Positions 25,194 through 33,576 of a DNA stretch of 42,095 bases are shown piece after piece. The position numbers were made by a program, and so were the translations under genes. The DNA is from Hamadaea sp. (GTDB lineage Bacteria; Actinomycetota; Actinomycetes; Mycobacteriales; Micromonosporaceae). Each line of letters opens with the position of its first letter. Position 1 is the stretch's first letter. The notes beneath the pieces are model-generated. The model made no database searches. It worked only from the letters and a program-made list of their open reading frames with translations, and was not told the origin of the DNA. Location of the stretch: contig NZ_JABFVK010000099.1 of the NCBI RefSeq assembly GCF_013362815.1, forward strand, positions 1-42,095. The letters run 5' to 3'.

Positions 25194-25230
25194 CGTCCCT
25201 TTCCGGGCGCGGGAGGCCGCGTTATCCCGG
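25179..25230. repeat. GTTATCCCGGGATAAC palindrome plus a second half-copy
   Basis: A perfect 16-bp palindrome at 25179-25194 contains the SDR stop codon. CGCGTTATCCCGG recurs at about 25218-25230. Position and symmetry suit a terminator, a protein-binding site or a dispersed palindromic repeat. No T-run follows. Confidence 0.65.
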
Positions 25231-25293
25231 ATCCTGCGATGATCATGCGCTCGATGAGCAGCGCGTGTCGTACGCCGGTGTCACGATGGGAGC

Positions 25294-26808
25294 GTGCTGT
25301 TCGCAGAGGTAGCCGCGACGTCGGAGGCGGTGGCGGCGACGTCCGGTCGCAAAGCCAAGATCGAATTGCTGGCGAAGACGCTGCGCGGGCTCGCCTCCGA
25401 CGAGGCCGAGGCCGGTGCCGCTTTCCTCGCCGGTGAGCTGCGGCAGCGTACGACCGGGGTGGGGTGGGCGACATTACAGGCACTGCCCTCGCCGACCGAG
25501 GTCGCCACGCTCACGGTCGGGCAGGTCGCGGCCACCGTCGACCGGCTCGCCGCGATCAGCGGCACGGGCTCGCAGGCCCGGCGCAAGGAAGAGGTCCAGG
25601 CACTGTTCGGGGCGGCGACCGCGCCCGAGCAGAAACTGCTGCGGGGTCTGTTCACGGGCGAGGTCCGCCAGGGGGCGCTCGCGGGGGTCCTGGCCGAGGC
25701 CATCGCACAGGCCGCGGATGTTCCGGCAGCGGCGGTACGCCGTGCGCTGCTCCTCAGCGGAGACCTCGCGTTCGTCGCCGCGACCGCGTTACGAGGTGGC
25801 GCCGCCGCGCTCGGGGAGTTCACGCTGGCCGTCGGCCGTCCGCTCGCGCCGATGCTGGCTCAGGCCGCTTCCGGGGTCGACGAGGCGCTGACCGTCACCG
25901 GTGTGCCCGCCATGGCCGACGTCAAGCTCGACGGCGTACGCATCCAGGTGCACAAGTCGGGCGACGAGGTGACCGTCTTCAGCCGGAGTCTGGACGACCT
26001 CACCTCCCGGCTGCCGGAGATCGTGGCCGCCGTCCGCTCGCTGCCCGCTCGCGAGCTGGTGCTCGACGGCGAGGCCCTCGCGCTGGACGAACAGGGTCGG
26101 CCGCATCCGTTCCAGATCACCGCATCGCTCGCCGCCACCCGATCGGGCGCGCCGGGCGGGTTGATCGCGAAGTTCTTCGACCTGCTGCATGCCGACGGAC
26201 GCGATTACCTCGACGAACCCGGGCATCGGCGCTGGGCCGCCCTCGCCTCGATCGTCCCCGCCGATCTGCTCATCGACCGGCAGACCGTCACCTCCACCGA
26301 GGAGGCCGAGGAGTTCTTCGCGGCGGCGATCATGGGCGGCAACGAGGGACTCGTCATCAAATCCGTGGACGCCGCCTACGACGTCGGCCGCCGGGGCGGC
26401 GCTTGGGTGAAGGTGAAGCCGCGGCACACCCTCGACCTGGTGGTGCTGGCCGTCGAGTGGGGTCATGGACGGCGTACGGGACTGCTGTCGAACCTGCACC
26501 TGGGCGCGCGGGATCCGCGTACGGGTGGATTCGTGATGCTGGGCAAGACGTTCAAGGGACTCACCGACGAGATGCTGCGCTGGCAGACGCAGCGCTTCCT
26601 GGAACTCGCCGTCGACCGCGGCGACTGGGTCGTCACCGTACGCCCCGAGCAGGTGGTGGAAGTGGCCTTCGACGGCGTGCAGACCAGTCCGCGCTACCCC
26701 GGCGGTGTGGCTCTGCGGTTCGCCCGGGTGCTGCGGTATCGCGACGACAAGCGGGCCGACGAGGCGGACACCATCGACGAGGTACTACGCATTCGCAGCG
26801 GCTCGTAA
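25294..26808 (+). CDS. ligB: ATP-dependent DNA ligase (LigB type)
   Basis: A 504-aa ATP-dependent DNA ligase of the kind called LigB in mycobacteria and streptomycetes. It seals nicks through a lysyl-AMP intermediate. The nucleophile is Lys211 in ADVKLDGVRIQVHK (KxDG motif I). Other nucleotidyltransferase motifs are LVLDGEALALDEQGR, LIAKFFDLLHADGRDYLDEP, MGGNEGLVIKSVDAAYDVGR and GAWVKVKPRHTLDLVVLAVE (motif V, KxK). Residues 1-170 form the helical DNA-binding domain, and the C-terminus is the OB fold. The start is GTG 25294. The gene stands alone. It is dispensable for replication in studied species, where an NAD-dependent LigA does that job, and is thought to act in repair. Confidence 0.93.
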   Translation: MLFAEVAATSEAVAATSGRKAKIELLAKTLRGLASDEAEAGAAFLAGELRQRTTGVGWATLQALPSPTEVATLTVGQVAATVDRLAAISGTGSQARRKEEVQALFGAATAPEQKLLRGLFTGEVRQGALAGVLAEAIAQAADVPAAAVRRALLLSGDLAFVAATALRGGAAALGEFTLAVGRPLAPMLAQAASGVDEALTVTGVPAMADVKLDGVRIQVHKSGDEVTVFSRSLDDLTSRLPEIVAAVRSLPARELVLDGEALALDEQGRPHPFQITASLAATRSGAPGGLIAKFFDLLHADGRDYLDEPGHRRWAALASIVPADLLIDRQTVTSTEEAEEFFAAAIMGGNEGLVIKSVDAAYDVGRRGGAWVKVKPRHTLDLVVLAVEWGHGRRTGLLSNLHLGARDPRTGGFVMLGKTFKGLTDEMLRWQTQRFLELAVDRGDWVVTVRPEQVVEVAFDGVQTSPRYPGGVALRFARVLRYRDDKRADEADTIDEVLRIRSGS

Positions 26809-26850
26809 CGCACGCTCCGCGCTTCGCGCTGGCGCATGCGCGCCGCGCCT

Positions 26851-26902
26851 TGATCAGCGGAAATTTCGCGGGGTCATAGCCCCGCGAAACTTCCGCTGAT
26901 CA
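26851..26902. terminator. Bidirectional hairpin between convergent ligB and ROK genes
   Basis: 23-bp arms (26851-26873 and 26880-26902) with a single mismatch enclose the 6-nt loop TCATAG. The ROK gene stop codon lies inside the right arm. A hairpin of this strength between convergent genes is the expected terminator for both. Confidence 0.85.
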
Positions 26903-27943
26903 TGGCGCGGCCAACGCGTCGACGGCGTCCGGCGACAGCACTCGGCGTACGACCAGCTCGACGAGCCCGACCGTCGCGGCTTCCACCTCCGGCGGCGAAG
27001 CGACGACGCGCAACTCTCCAACGCTGTGCGGCATCGCCACCGAACGCACCACTTCGTCCACTATCGACACCACGGACGGCTGCGCCCCGATCGACCCCCC
27101 GAGGACCAGCGTACGCGGATTGACCAGCGCGATCAGCGAGGCGAGGACGCCACCCACCCGGCGTGCCGCCGCTACCGGCGACGCACCCTGGAGGGCGTAC
27201 CCGGCGGCGAAGGCCGCGAGACAGCCACGTCGTCCGCAGCGGCACAGCGGCCCGTCCGGGTCGACGAGGATGTGCCCGATGTCCCCGGCCGCGCCGTCGG
27301 CCCCGGTGAGGCAGCGCCCGTCCACGACGACGCCCGCGCCGATGCCACTGGACCACTTCACCCCCAGCACGACACCACCGGCGAGAGACAGCGCCGCGCC
27401 CAGGGCGAACGCCCGAGCGTCGTTCTCGAACACCACCGGGACCTCCCAAAGCCGCTGCATTCGCGCAGCGGGAAACGACGGCAGCACCGTCGACGGCGAA
27501 GGCAGCCCGGTCAGGGGCGAGATCGGCGCGGGCAGCCCGACCCCGACTCCGATCAGCCGCTCGCCAATCGCCGGTCCCAACTCGGCGGCGACCCCGAGCA
27601 GTTCGGTGACGATGGTGCCAGGATCAGCGGGGTCTACGCGGAGCGAAACGAACCGCAGCGGCCGGCCGTCGACGCCGCTGTAGCAGACCCGAGCGTGCGT
27701 ATGCCCGACGTCGAAGGTCAGCACCACCATCGACCGGTCGTCGAACCGGATCAGTTGAGGCGGCCGGCCGCCCTCGGACCGCGTCGATCCCGCCTCATGG
27801 ATGAGACCGGCCGCGAACAGCGGGGCGAGCCGCTCCAGCAACGTCGGCCGGGACATGCCGGTGGCGTCGAGCAGCTCCCGCCTCGTCCAGTGTGGACGCG
27901 TACGGATCAGGGCAAGCAGGTGACCGGGTCCGGTAACAGGCAT
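26900..27943 (-). CDS. ROK-family transcriptional regulator (second copy)
   Basis: A 347-aa protein with an N-terminal winged helix (HWTRRELLDATGMSRPTLLE, then RLAPLFAAGLIHEAG) and a ROK domain. Visible elements are VLTFDVGHTHARVCYSGVDG (degenerate phosphate loop), VFENDARAFALGAA, the zinc-binding CRCGRRGCLAAFAAG and NPRTLVLGGSIG. It probably senses a sugar. There is no neighbouring sugar gene: the left neighbour is convergent and the integrative element begins just upstream, so original target genes could lie on the far side of the element. The perfect palindrome CAAACGCGTTTG lies 24 bp upstream of the start. Confidence 0.9.
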   Translation of the reverse strand: MPVTGPGHLLALIRTRPHWTRRELLDATGMSRPTLLERLAPLFAAGLIHEAGSTRSEGGRPPQLIRFDDRSMVVLTFDVGHTHARVCYSGVDGRPLRFVSLRVDPADPGTIVTELLGVAAELGPAIGERLIGVGVGLPAPISPLTGLPSPSTVLPSFPAARMQRLWEVPVVFENDARAFALGAALSLAGGVVLGVKWSSGIGAGVVVDGRCLTGADGAAGDIGHILVDPDGPLCRCGRRGCLAAFAAGYALQGASPVAAARRVGGVLASLIALVNPRTLVLGGSIGAQPSVVSIVDEVVRSVAMPHSVGELRVVASPPEVEAATVGLVELVVRRVLSPDAVDALAAP

Positions 27944-27966
27944 GTGCTGACCTCTTGACAGCTATT

Positions 27967-27978
27967 CAAACGCGTTTG
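27967..27978. promoter_or_regulatory. CAAACGCGTTTG palindrome upstream of the second ROK gene
   Basis: A perfect 12-bp palindrome in the 5' region of the ROK gene, within a TTCAAACGCGTTTGCC context. This is a plausible autoregulatory operator. Confidence 0.5.
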
Positions 27979-27980
27979 CC

Positions 27981-28059
27981 GCTGAGTGGGTAACGATCTA
28001 CCCAGCTCAGCGACGTTCACGCGCACTCTCGTCAAACTGCTGAGTGACTAACTGGGTGA
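27981..28059. other. Candidate attachment/integrase-binding region downstream of int
   Basis: An imperfect inverted repeat (GCTGAGTGGGTA at 27981-27992 and TACCCAGCTCAGC at 27999-28011) is followed by a second GCTGAGTG at 28039-28046 and AACTGGGTGAC near 28050. Repeated short words next to a tyrosine integrase gene are typical of arm or core sites. The inverted repeat could equally be the int terminator. Confidence 0.4.
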
Positions 28060-29256
28060 CTATGCCTGCTCCTCAGGATCTTCCTCAGACTCGGGCGCTT
28101 CCTCCTCCTTGAAGATCTCATCCATCGCCACCGCGCCACCCAGCAGTACGGGTCGAAGTTGATGACGATAGACCTGCTCGGTTACGGCCGTTCCGGCGTG
28201 ACCGACGAGATCCGCGATGTCCTCCAGCCGCACACCGCTGTCCGACAGGATCGAGACGAAGCTGTGCCTCAGTTCCCGAGGCGTCCAGTCCTTCGGCGGA
28301 AGACCCGCCCTGCGGATGACACTCCGAAACGCCGTCCGGACGTTTCCCGCGTCAAGTGGTCGCCCCGTCTTGGTCGCGAACACCAGACCCAGTTCATGCC
28401 AACGGTCCCCCGCCGTCGCTCGCTCCTGAGCCTGTCTGACCCGAAGACGAGCCAGCGCATCGACGCACCTGTTGGGCAGTGCTAACGACCGCCGTGACTT
28501 TCGCGTCTTGGTATCACCATCCGTGCGCACACTCCGCCAGACCTCGACCGAGGGCGGCGTGGGCGGATCGCCTTCCGGCCTGCCGCCCATGTCCACATGA
28601 CGCCAGGTGAGTGCCCGCATCTCTTCCGTCCGTGCCCCCGTAAGCAGAGAGAGCACGATGTAGGCGTGAATCCTGCTGCTTTCGGCGGCGTCTAGCACCG
28701 CCTTCGCCTGGGACAGCGTCAGTGCCTTTGAGGGTCTTCCTGGCTTCTGCCCCTTTGGGACCGAGCAGAGCGCCACGACGTTGCGCTTAACCTTGTCGCG
28801 CGCCATGGCACGCATGACCGACCGGTTGAGTAGCGAGAGAACGATTCGCAGCGTACGCGTGCTCAGCGTCCTCGCTTCGCGTGCGAGCCATCGGTCTACG
28901 TCATCTGCTCGTAGATCGCGCAACTTACGTGCGCCCAACCCTGGGAGCACGTGGTTTCGGCACAGATTCGAGTAGTTCTTTCGCGTGTCTTCGGCCTGAG
29001 TGGTGAGGCCGAACGACAGCCAGTCGTTCACTGCGTCTGCAACCGTGAAGTTCTGCGGGGCGATGGCCAACCCGTCTTCATGGTCGCGCAAGACTTCCTT
29101 GAGTTTGGTCTTGGCCTCGGTCTTGGTCTTCCCGCTGCCTTTGCGGGTGATTCGCTTCCCGGCCGGGGTGTAGCCGATGGTGGCTTCGGCGATCCAGCGT
29201 TGGCGGCTTTCGCTCCAGTAGAGTCCGCCGTCTCCCCTGCTGCGTCGCGTGGTCAT
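28060..29256 (-). CDS. int: Tyrosine site-specific recombinase (integrase)
   Basis: A 398-aa integrase. The N-terminal arm-binding region (residues 10-60: GLYWSESRQRWIAEATIGYT) is followed by the core-binding SAM-like domain (TVADAVNDWLSFGL to NRNVV, about 70-165) and the catalytic domain. Active-site residues are Arg209 (TGARTEEMRAL), a Lys near 250-253 (DTKTRKSRRSL), Arg330 (TPRELRHSF), His353 (LVGHAGTAV) and nucleophile Tyr363 (TEQVYRHQLRP). The His that often precedes the second catalytic Arg is Arg here, common among actinobacterial integrases. A very acidic tail (FKEEEAPESEEDPEEQ) ends the protein. The start overlaps the xis stop by 4 bp, linking integrase and excisionase expression. 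Confidence 0.95.
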   Translation of the reverse strand: MTTRRSRGDGGLYWSESRQRWIAEATIGYTPAGKRITRKGSGKTKTEAKTKLKEVLRDHEDGLAIAPQNFTVADAVNDWLSFGLTTQAEDTRKNYSNLCRNHVLPGLGARKLRDLRADDVDRWLAREARTLSTRTLRIVLSLLNRSVMRAMARDKVKRNVVALCSVPKGQKPGRPSKALTLSQAKAVLDAAESSRIHAYIVLSLLTGARTEEMRALTWRHVDMGGRPEGDPPTPPSVEVWRSVRTDGDTKTRKSRRSLALPNRCVDALARLRVRQAQERATAGDRWHELGLVFATKTGRPLDAGNVRTAFRSVIRRAGLPPKDWTPRELRHSFVSILSDSGVRLEDIADLVGHAGTAVTEQVYRHQLRPVLLGGAVAMDEIFKEEEAPESEEDPEEQA

Positions 29257-29474
29257 GCGGCGGCTCCGGCTTCGCGCTCCAGGAGCGTGACATAGTCGGT
29301 GATGGCGGTGGCGGGGACGAGGCGGCTACGGCCTTCCTTGACCGTACGCAGTCGCCCGGATCGGATCAGTTCGTATATGACGGTCCGGGAGAGGCTGAGG
29401 AGGTTCATCGCCTCGGGGACCTTGTACAAGGCCTTACGGGCGTCCTCCTTTGAGACGAGTGCTGTGGTTGTCAT
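29253..29474 (-). CDS. xis: Excisionase / MerR-like helix-turn-helix protein
   Basis: A 73-aa protein with a compact winged helix: KVPEAMNLLSLSRTVIYELI, then RSGRLRTVKEGRSRLVPATA and a C-terminal helix. This is the excisionase fold used by actinomycete integrative elements to steer Int toward excision. AAGGAG lies about 12 bases upstream of ATG 29474. The 4-bp overlap with int supports the role. Confidence 0.9.
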   Translation of the reverse strand: MTTTALVSKEDARKALYKVPEAMNLLSLSRTVIYELIRSGRLRTVKEGRSRLVPATAITDYVTLLEREAGAAA

Positions 29475-29662
29475 GGACGTGGGTTGCTCCTTCCTTGAGT
29501 TCCGGCCGCTGGGGGCCGACAGAGTTTGGACTTGCTGCGCTGGCGGCAGGTCTCGGTTCTGTCCTCTATGGAGTTCTCAAGGAACGGTGGTGCTGTCCGG
29601 AGGATTTGCTGTTTGGGTCTTCTGCAGGGCGGTGCCGGCCTGGAAATCCTTCGGCCCGGGGA

Positions 29663-31480
29663 TCAGTGCCAGGTGGTGGCGACGTCGTTGGTGAGGGCGT
29701 CGCGGGCGGCTTGGCGTCGGGCGCGGGCGAGGGCTGCGCTGGTGTTGGCGAGGAGGGCGTCGCCGCTGTTGTGCCAGCCGATTCCGGCGAAGGTGAAGCT
29801 GCCGACGATGAGGGTGGTTTCTTCGGCCGTGTGGTCGGCGGTGCGTACGACGGCGTCGGCCGCAGCTGGGGTGGTTTCGGTGCGCCGGAATTCGATGCGG
29901 GCGGCGCGCAGCGCCGCGAAGGTGACCGAGTAGCGGCGGGCTTTGGTGAATAGGTGCCCGCCGACGCCGAACATGTGAGCCCACCGGCGCAGCCGGGCGT
30001 AGGGGTTGTCGTTGGCGAGCTTGCGCTGGTTGGCCCGTTGGGTGTCAATGTCTTCTTGACGGGTGGGGTTGCAGTCGATGCACATGGCCAGCCGGGTGCG
30101 TCGGCCGCAGTCGGGGCACGTCCACGGCTCTGCGAGGCGGGCGGTGCGCCAAGTGGGTACGAGTCGGCCGGAGCCGATGACATGGCATTCGGCCCGGGGC
30201 CGTCCGATGCGCCAGCAGGCGTGTACGAGCCGTCCGACGTGGGTGTCGGGTTCGATCGCGCGGACGTCGGCTTCGGTGAGGCGTTTGGAGACGAACCCGG
30301 TTATCTCGGTGCTCTTGGTGGAGTATTTGGCGAGGTATCCGGCGACCTGCTGGTCAGAGATTTCGCCGCGTCCGGTGACGTTGACGTGGCGGACGTCGAG
30401 AGCTTTCGGGTCGCCCCAGGTGATGGGCCAGCCACCGGGCCGGTCCGGATGGTCCGGGGTGGTAAAGCTGATATGCGCGGCGGCGTGCCGCAACGCGGCT
30501 TCGATGTCGTGGGAGGTGAAACCGGCCGGTGAGGGCACGATCCGGGCCGGGTCGGTGGGGTCGAGGCCGTCCAGGCGCAGGATGCCGTGGTAGTGCAGGG
30601 CGGCGCGTTGCTGGAGTTCGTGGACTTTGCCGTGGGACAGGCCGACCGGTGACTTGCGCACGGTGTTGCCGGACGCGGTGACCACGATGGCGTCGGGGAG
30701 TCCGCGGTCGCGGGCCAGGCCGTGGAGGTAGCGTTCCGCAGCTTGCTTGGTGCGCCGCCACAGTTCGGGGGCGTAGAGGTTCCACACGACGTGGTGGTCG
30801 TGGTCGTAGCAGTCCAAGCACAGCGGACGGCCGAGCCGGGAATCGCCCTCCTCATGCCGGGCGAAGCAGACCAGGCTTTGGCCGTGCGGGCAGGTTTTGA
30901 CGTCGCCTTTGCCGGTGCGGGCGCGGCACGGATTCGGCCGGCAATCGCAGCGGGCCCGCCGCTGACACGTGTGCTTGCCCACGACTCGGGTGTGCACCGG
31001 CCCGAACGAGGGTGCGGTGAGGGTGGCGAACACTGCCGGATGGGTCGCGACCGTCTTGGGGACGCCTTTGCCGCCGACGAGCCCAGCCCGGATGAGCTGG
31101 TAGGCGTCTTGCTGATACAACTTCGCGCACGCAGGACAGACCGAGGCTCGCCGGTTGCCGCAGGCTTTGTAGAGCACGCCGTCGGGCATCTGGTCGGTGT
31201 AGCGGGCGTCGATGATGGTCGCCCGGTCACCGGTACGGACGATCGTGAACAGGCCACCGGTCAGCCGGACGGGTTGCGAGCACGCAGCAGCTGGGGCGAT
31301 GTGGGCGTACCAGGCGTCCATGTCGGTCGACGCGGCGCGGACGGCGATGTGGTCACGGGTCGTCTCGGGCCGGAAGGCCCGCCACGGCTCGGACTGCCGG
31401 GGGTGGGTGCGGGTCGGCTCGGCGGCCGGGGCCGCACCCAGCACGGGGCTGGGTGCGACGGTCGGGGTCGAGACGTTCAC
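29663..31480 (-). CDS. repSA: RepSA-like rolling-circle replication initiator
   Basis: A 605-aa HUH-type initiator that nicks the excised circular element at its double-strand origin. The metal-binding HUH motif is His296-Tyr-His298 in ALHYHGILRLDG, and the candidate nicking Tyr lies in YLAKYSTKSTE (Tyr382 or Tyr386). A cysteine-rich front (CGNRRASVCPACAKLYQQD, CDCRPNPC) and a second zinc-like cluster (WTCPDCGRRTRLAMCIDC) are typical of the pSAM2 Rep family. The start overlaps the SpdB-like gene by 4 bp. The 188-bp gap to xis holds no recognised gene and could hold the xis/int promoter or part of the origin. Confidence 0.92.
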   Translation of the reverse strand: MNVSTPTVAPSPVLGAAPAAEPTRTHPRQSEPWRAFRPETTRDHIAVRAASTDMDAWYAHIAPAAACSQPVRLTGGLFTIVRTGDRATIIDARYTDQMPDGVLYKACGNRRASVCPACAKLYQQDAYQLIRAGLVGGKGVPKTVATHPAVFATLTAPSFGPVHTRVVGKHTCQRRARCDCRPNPCRARTGKGDVKTCPHGQSLVCFARHEEGDSRLGRPLCLDCYDHDHHVVWNLYAPELWRRTKQAAERYLHGLARDRGLPDAIVVTASGNTVRKSPVGLSHGKVHELQQRAALHYHGILRLDGLDPTDPARIVPSPAGFTSHDIEAALRHAAAHISFTTPDHPDRPGGWPITWGDPKALDVRHVNVTGRGEISDQQVAGYLAKYSTKSTEITGFVSKRLTEADVRAIEPDTHVGRLVHACWRIGRPRAECHVIGSGRLVPTWRTARLAEPWTCPDCGRRTRLAMCIDCNPTRQEDIDTQRANQRKLANDNPYARLRRWAHMFGVGGHLFTKARRYSVTFAALRAARIEFRRTETTPAAADAVVRTADHTAEETTLIVGSFTFAGIGWHNSGDALLANTSAALARARRQAARDALTNDVATTWH

Positions 31481-32436
31481 CGGCGGTTGCTCACAAGCTT
31501 GCCGTTGACGGTCGCGGTCGGCTTGGTGTTGGTCGGGTCGAGGTTGAGCACGGCGAGGATCTGGGCGGCGTCGCGGGTGTCGATACGCAGCCGGACGGCC
31601 AGTTCGCCAGCGGTGATCGGTTCTCCGGTGGTGGCATGGTGCGCTTGGGCGGTGTGCCGGGCGCGTGACAGCAGAGCGGCCGGGACCGGACGGCCCAGGG
31701 GGACGCTCGGGGCGACTGCGGGGGTTGAGGTCGCAGCCGACTCGGCGGCGGTGGGCGCCGGTGCGACGGGCACCGTGTCGGGTGCACGGGTCGCGACAGG
31801 TTCGGCCGTGTCAGATGCCGGGGAGACGACCGCCGTAGGCGGCTGGACTGCCGGGGCGGATCGGACCGGGACGGGCTCAGATGTCGGGGTGTCAACGACG
31901 ACCGGGACCGGCACCGGCCGGGCCGGGACAATCTGCGGAGACGCGGTGGCGGTCGCCGTGGTGGACGGCGTGACCGAAGTCGTAGTGGTGTTCAGGGTGG
32001 TGCGGCGGGGTTTGGCTCCGGTGGCCAGGATGGCTGCGGTGGCCATGACCATGAGTCCGTCGACGGCTAGCGGTCCGACGGTGGACACGAAGGTGTCTTC
32101 GCCGTAGTGGGCAAGCAGCCCGGACAGGTGCTGGTAGGAGACGGCTCCGGCCACGAGGGTGACGGGGAGCATGCCGCCCCAGCGGATGACTTTCCAGATG
32201 CGGCCGTTGGGCCAGCCGATGCGGGCGAGGATTTCGACCGCGATGAACAGGAAGACGGGCCAGACGATCGCTGAGACGACCTGGCCGGGTTCGGGCTGCC
32301 AGTCGGCGGGTGCGCCGACAGGGACGATGAACGAATGGCCGATGTTGGCGGCGATGGACACCAGTCCGCCGAGGATGGCTCCGGTGTAGGCCCAGCCACG
32401 ACCGGGCAGGCCGGAACGGGTTTTGGGGCTGGTCAT
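31477..32436 (-). CDS. spdB: SpdB-like DUF2637 membrane protein
   Basis: A 319-aa protein. The first 145 residues hold four hydrophobic segments (WAYTGAILGGLVSIAANIGH, VVSAIVWPVFLFIAVEILAR, GGMLPVTLVAGAVSYQHLSG and VGPLAVDGLMVMATAAILAT), matching the DUF2637 pattern of Spd proteins. A long Pro/Thr/Ala/Val-rich linker (about 150-245) leads to a helical C-terminal domain (ITAGELAVRLRIDTRDAAQI) resembling a winged helix. Spd proteins help spread transferred DNA between septate compartments of the mycelium. The gene overlaps both neighbours by 4 bp. Confidence 0.88.
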   Translation of the reverse strand: MTSPKTRSGLPGRGWAYTGAILGGLVSIAANIGHSFIVPVGAPADWQPEPGQVVSAIVWPVFLFIAVEILARIGWPNGRIWKVIRWGGMLPVTLVAGAVSYQHLSGLLAHYGEDTFVSTVGPLAVDGLMVMATAAILATGAKPRRTTLNTTTTSVTPSTTATATASPQIVPARPVPVPVVVDTPTSEPVPVRSAPAVQPPTAVVSPASDTAEPVATRAPDTVPVAPAPTAAESAATSTPAVAPSVPLGRPVPAALLSRARHTAQAHHATTGEPITAGELAVRLRIDTRDAAQILAVLNLDPTNTKPTATVNGKLVSNRR

Positions 32437-32888
32437 GCGATCACCACCAGGGCGGTGATGAACAGCCAGCCGATGTGCCAGGACTGGTCCAGCGCGTACG
32501 CGCCGGTGCCCAGCGACGGGTTGTCGTCGTGGCCGGGGCGGGGTGTGCCCAGGCGGTAGAACCGGTCGCAGCCGGTGAGGCGGGCGAGTTTGGCCAGGGG
32601 TGTGCGCCGGTCGGCGAAGTAGTGGGTCAGGGCCGAGACGGTGAGTCCGGCGACGGTGGCGGGTAGGTGCAGGGTCAGACCGGTGTAGTGGGCCATGGCC
32701 AGGAGGGCGAGGACTGCGGTTGCGATGTAGGTGGTGACGTGGGCGGCGCAGGCGATGCGTCCGGCCCGGCCGGGCTGGCCTTTACGGTCGGCCTGGTACT
32801 GGGTCTGAATCCAGTGGTCGGCCACCTGGTGGGCGGCGTACAGAGCGGCGAACACGGCCGCGAACGCGGCTATGCGGGTGTCGGTCAT
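32433..32888 (-). CDS. Small membrane protein, DUF3307-like
   Basis: A 151-aa protein with three or four membrane segments. The N-terminal AAHQVADHWIQTQYQADRKG resembles the DUF3307 signature (H-D-xxQ-K). It is followed by HVTTYIATAVLALLAMAHYT, LPATVAGLTVSALTHYFADR and a C-terminal hydrophobic helix. Such proteins are regular members of actinomycete AICE transfer regions, likely in spreading, but the function is unproved. It overlaps both neighbours by 4 bp. Confidence 0.8.
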   Translation of the reverse strand: MTDTRIAAFAAVFAALYAAHQVADHWIQTQYQADRKGQPGRAGRIACAAHVTTYIATAVLALLAMAHYTGLTLHLPATVAGLTVSALTHYFADRRTPLAKLARLTGCDRFYRLGTPRPGHDDNPSLGTGAYALDQSWHIGWLFITALVVIA

Positions 32889-33262
32889 GAGAGGTCTCCT
32901 TGCCGTGCGGTGCGGCGGAAGGCGGTGACGTCGAACAGGTCACCGGTGACCGGTGGTTGTGGGCGCGTGGAAGGGTTGGCGCGCAAGGGTTTGGGTTTGG
33001 TCAGGCGCAGGTTTTCGAACGCCTCAGCTGGGAGGCGTTTGGTGTGGTTGGGGTTTTCGTGGTGGCGGCGCAGCAGCAGCGGCCGGACCACGGCGAGGGT
33101 GGGGCAGTCGCCGGTGGTGTCGTTGTCGGCGAACCGGTGACCGCAGCCAGGGCAGACCATGGCGGCGGGCAGACCACGGAAGTGGTCTGCGAACACGTCG
33201 ATCAGCGTGGCGACCGTGACGGCCAGTCCAGCTGTGAGCAGGCGGGGATCTACCGGTGTCAT
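32885..33262 (-). CDS. Hypothetical AICE protein with a zinc-like motif
   Basis: A 125-aa protein. It has a hydrophobic N-terminal helix (LLTAGLAVTVATLIDVFADH), then VCPGCGHRF, a possible half zinc site, and a basic C-terminal half (HHENPNHTKRLPAEAFENLR). I do not recognise it. The operon position between membrane proteins and an HTH gene, with 4-bp overlaps on both sides, supports expression. Confidence 0.7.
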   Translation of the reverse strand: MTPVDPRLLTAGLAVTVATLIDVFADHFRGLPAAMVCPGCGHRFADNDTTGDCPTLAVVRPLLLRRHHENPNHTKRLPAEAFENLRLTKPKPLRANPSTRPQPPVTGDLFDVTAFRRTARQGDLS

Positions 33263-33576
33263 GGCATGTCACCGCCGCCCCAGCGTTGTTGTGCTGCTTG
33301 CCGGGAGATGCCCAGGACGCGGCCGATGTCGGCCCACGAGTAGGGCGGGTTCGCCTTACGCAGTCCGCGTACGGCGGTGGCGATCGCGTCGTCGACCTCG
33401 TTGGACAGGGCGACGAGATCGGTGAGGGCTTCGATGTCGGCTTCGTCGCCGACACGGCGGGCGAACGCCCGCATGATGCGTTTGGCGAACGCGGCAAACG
33501 CCGGGTTCTCCACGGTGTCGCGGCGGCGTTGCGCCGGGACGGGTGTCAACGGGGTCTTGACGTTCGGGGTGCTCAT
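33259..33576 (-). CDS. Small helix-turn-helix DNA-binding protein
   Basis: A 105-aa protein ending in a clear helix-turn-helix of the sigma-region-4 type: PYSWADIGRVLGISRQAAQQ, then RWG. The N-terminal part is helical (NPAFAAFAKRIMRAFARRVG, DLVALSNEVDDAIATAVRGL). It is likely a regulator within the element. It overlaps both neighbours by 4 bp. Confidence 0.8.
   Translation of the reverse strand: MSTPNVKTPLTPVPAQRRRDTVENPAFAAFAKRIMRAFARRVGDEADIEALTDLVALSNEVDDAIATAVRGLRKANPPYSWADIGRVLGISRQAAQQRWGGGDMP

Noticed and set aside
27944-28059. tRNA fragment as attachment site
   Set aside because: No acceptor stem, T-loop consensus or CCA-adjacent sequence could be found in this stretch.
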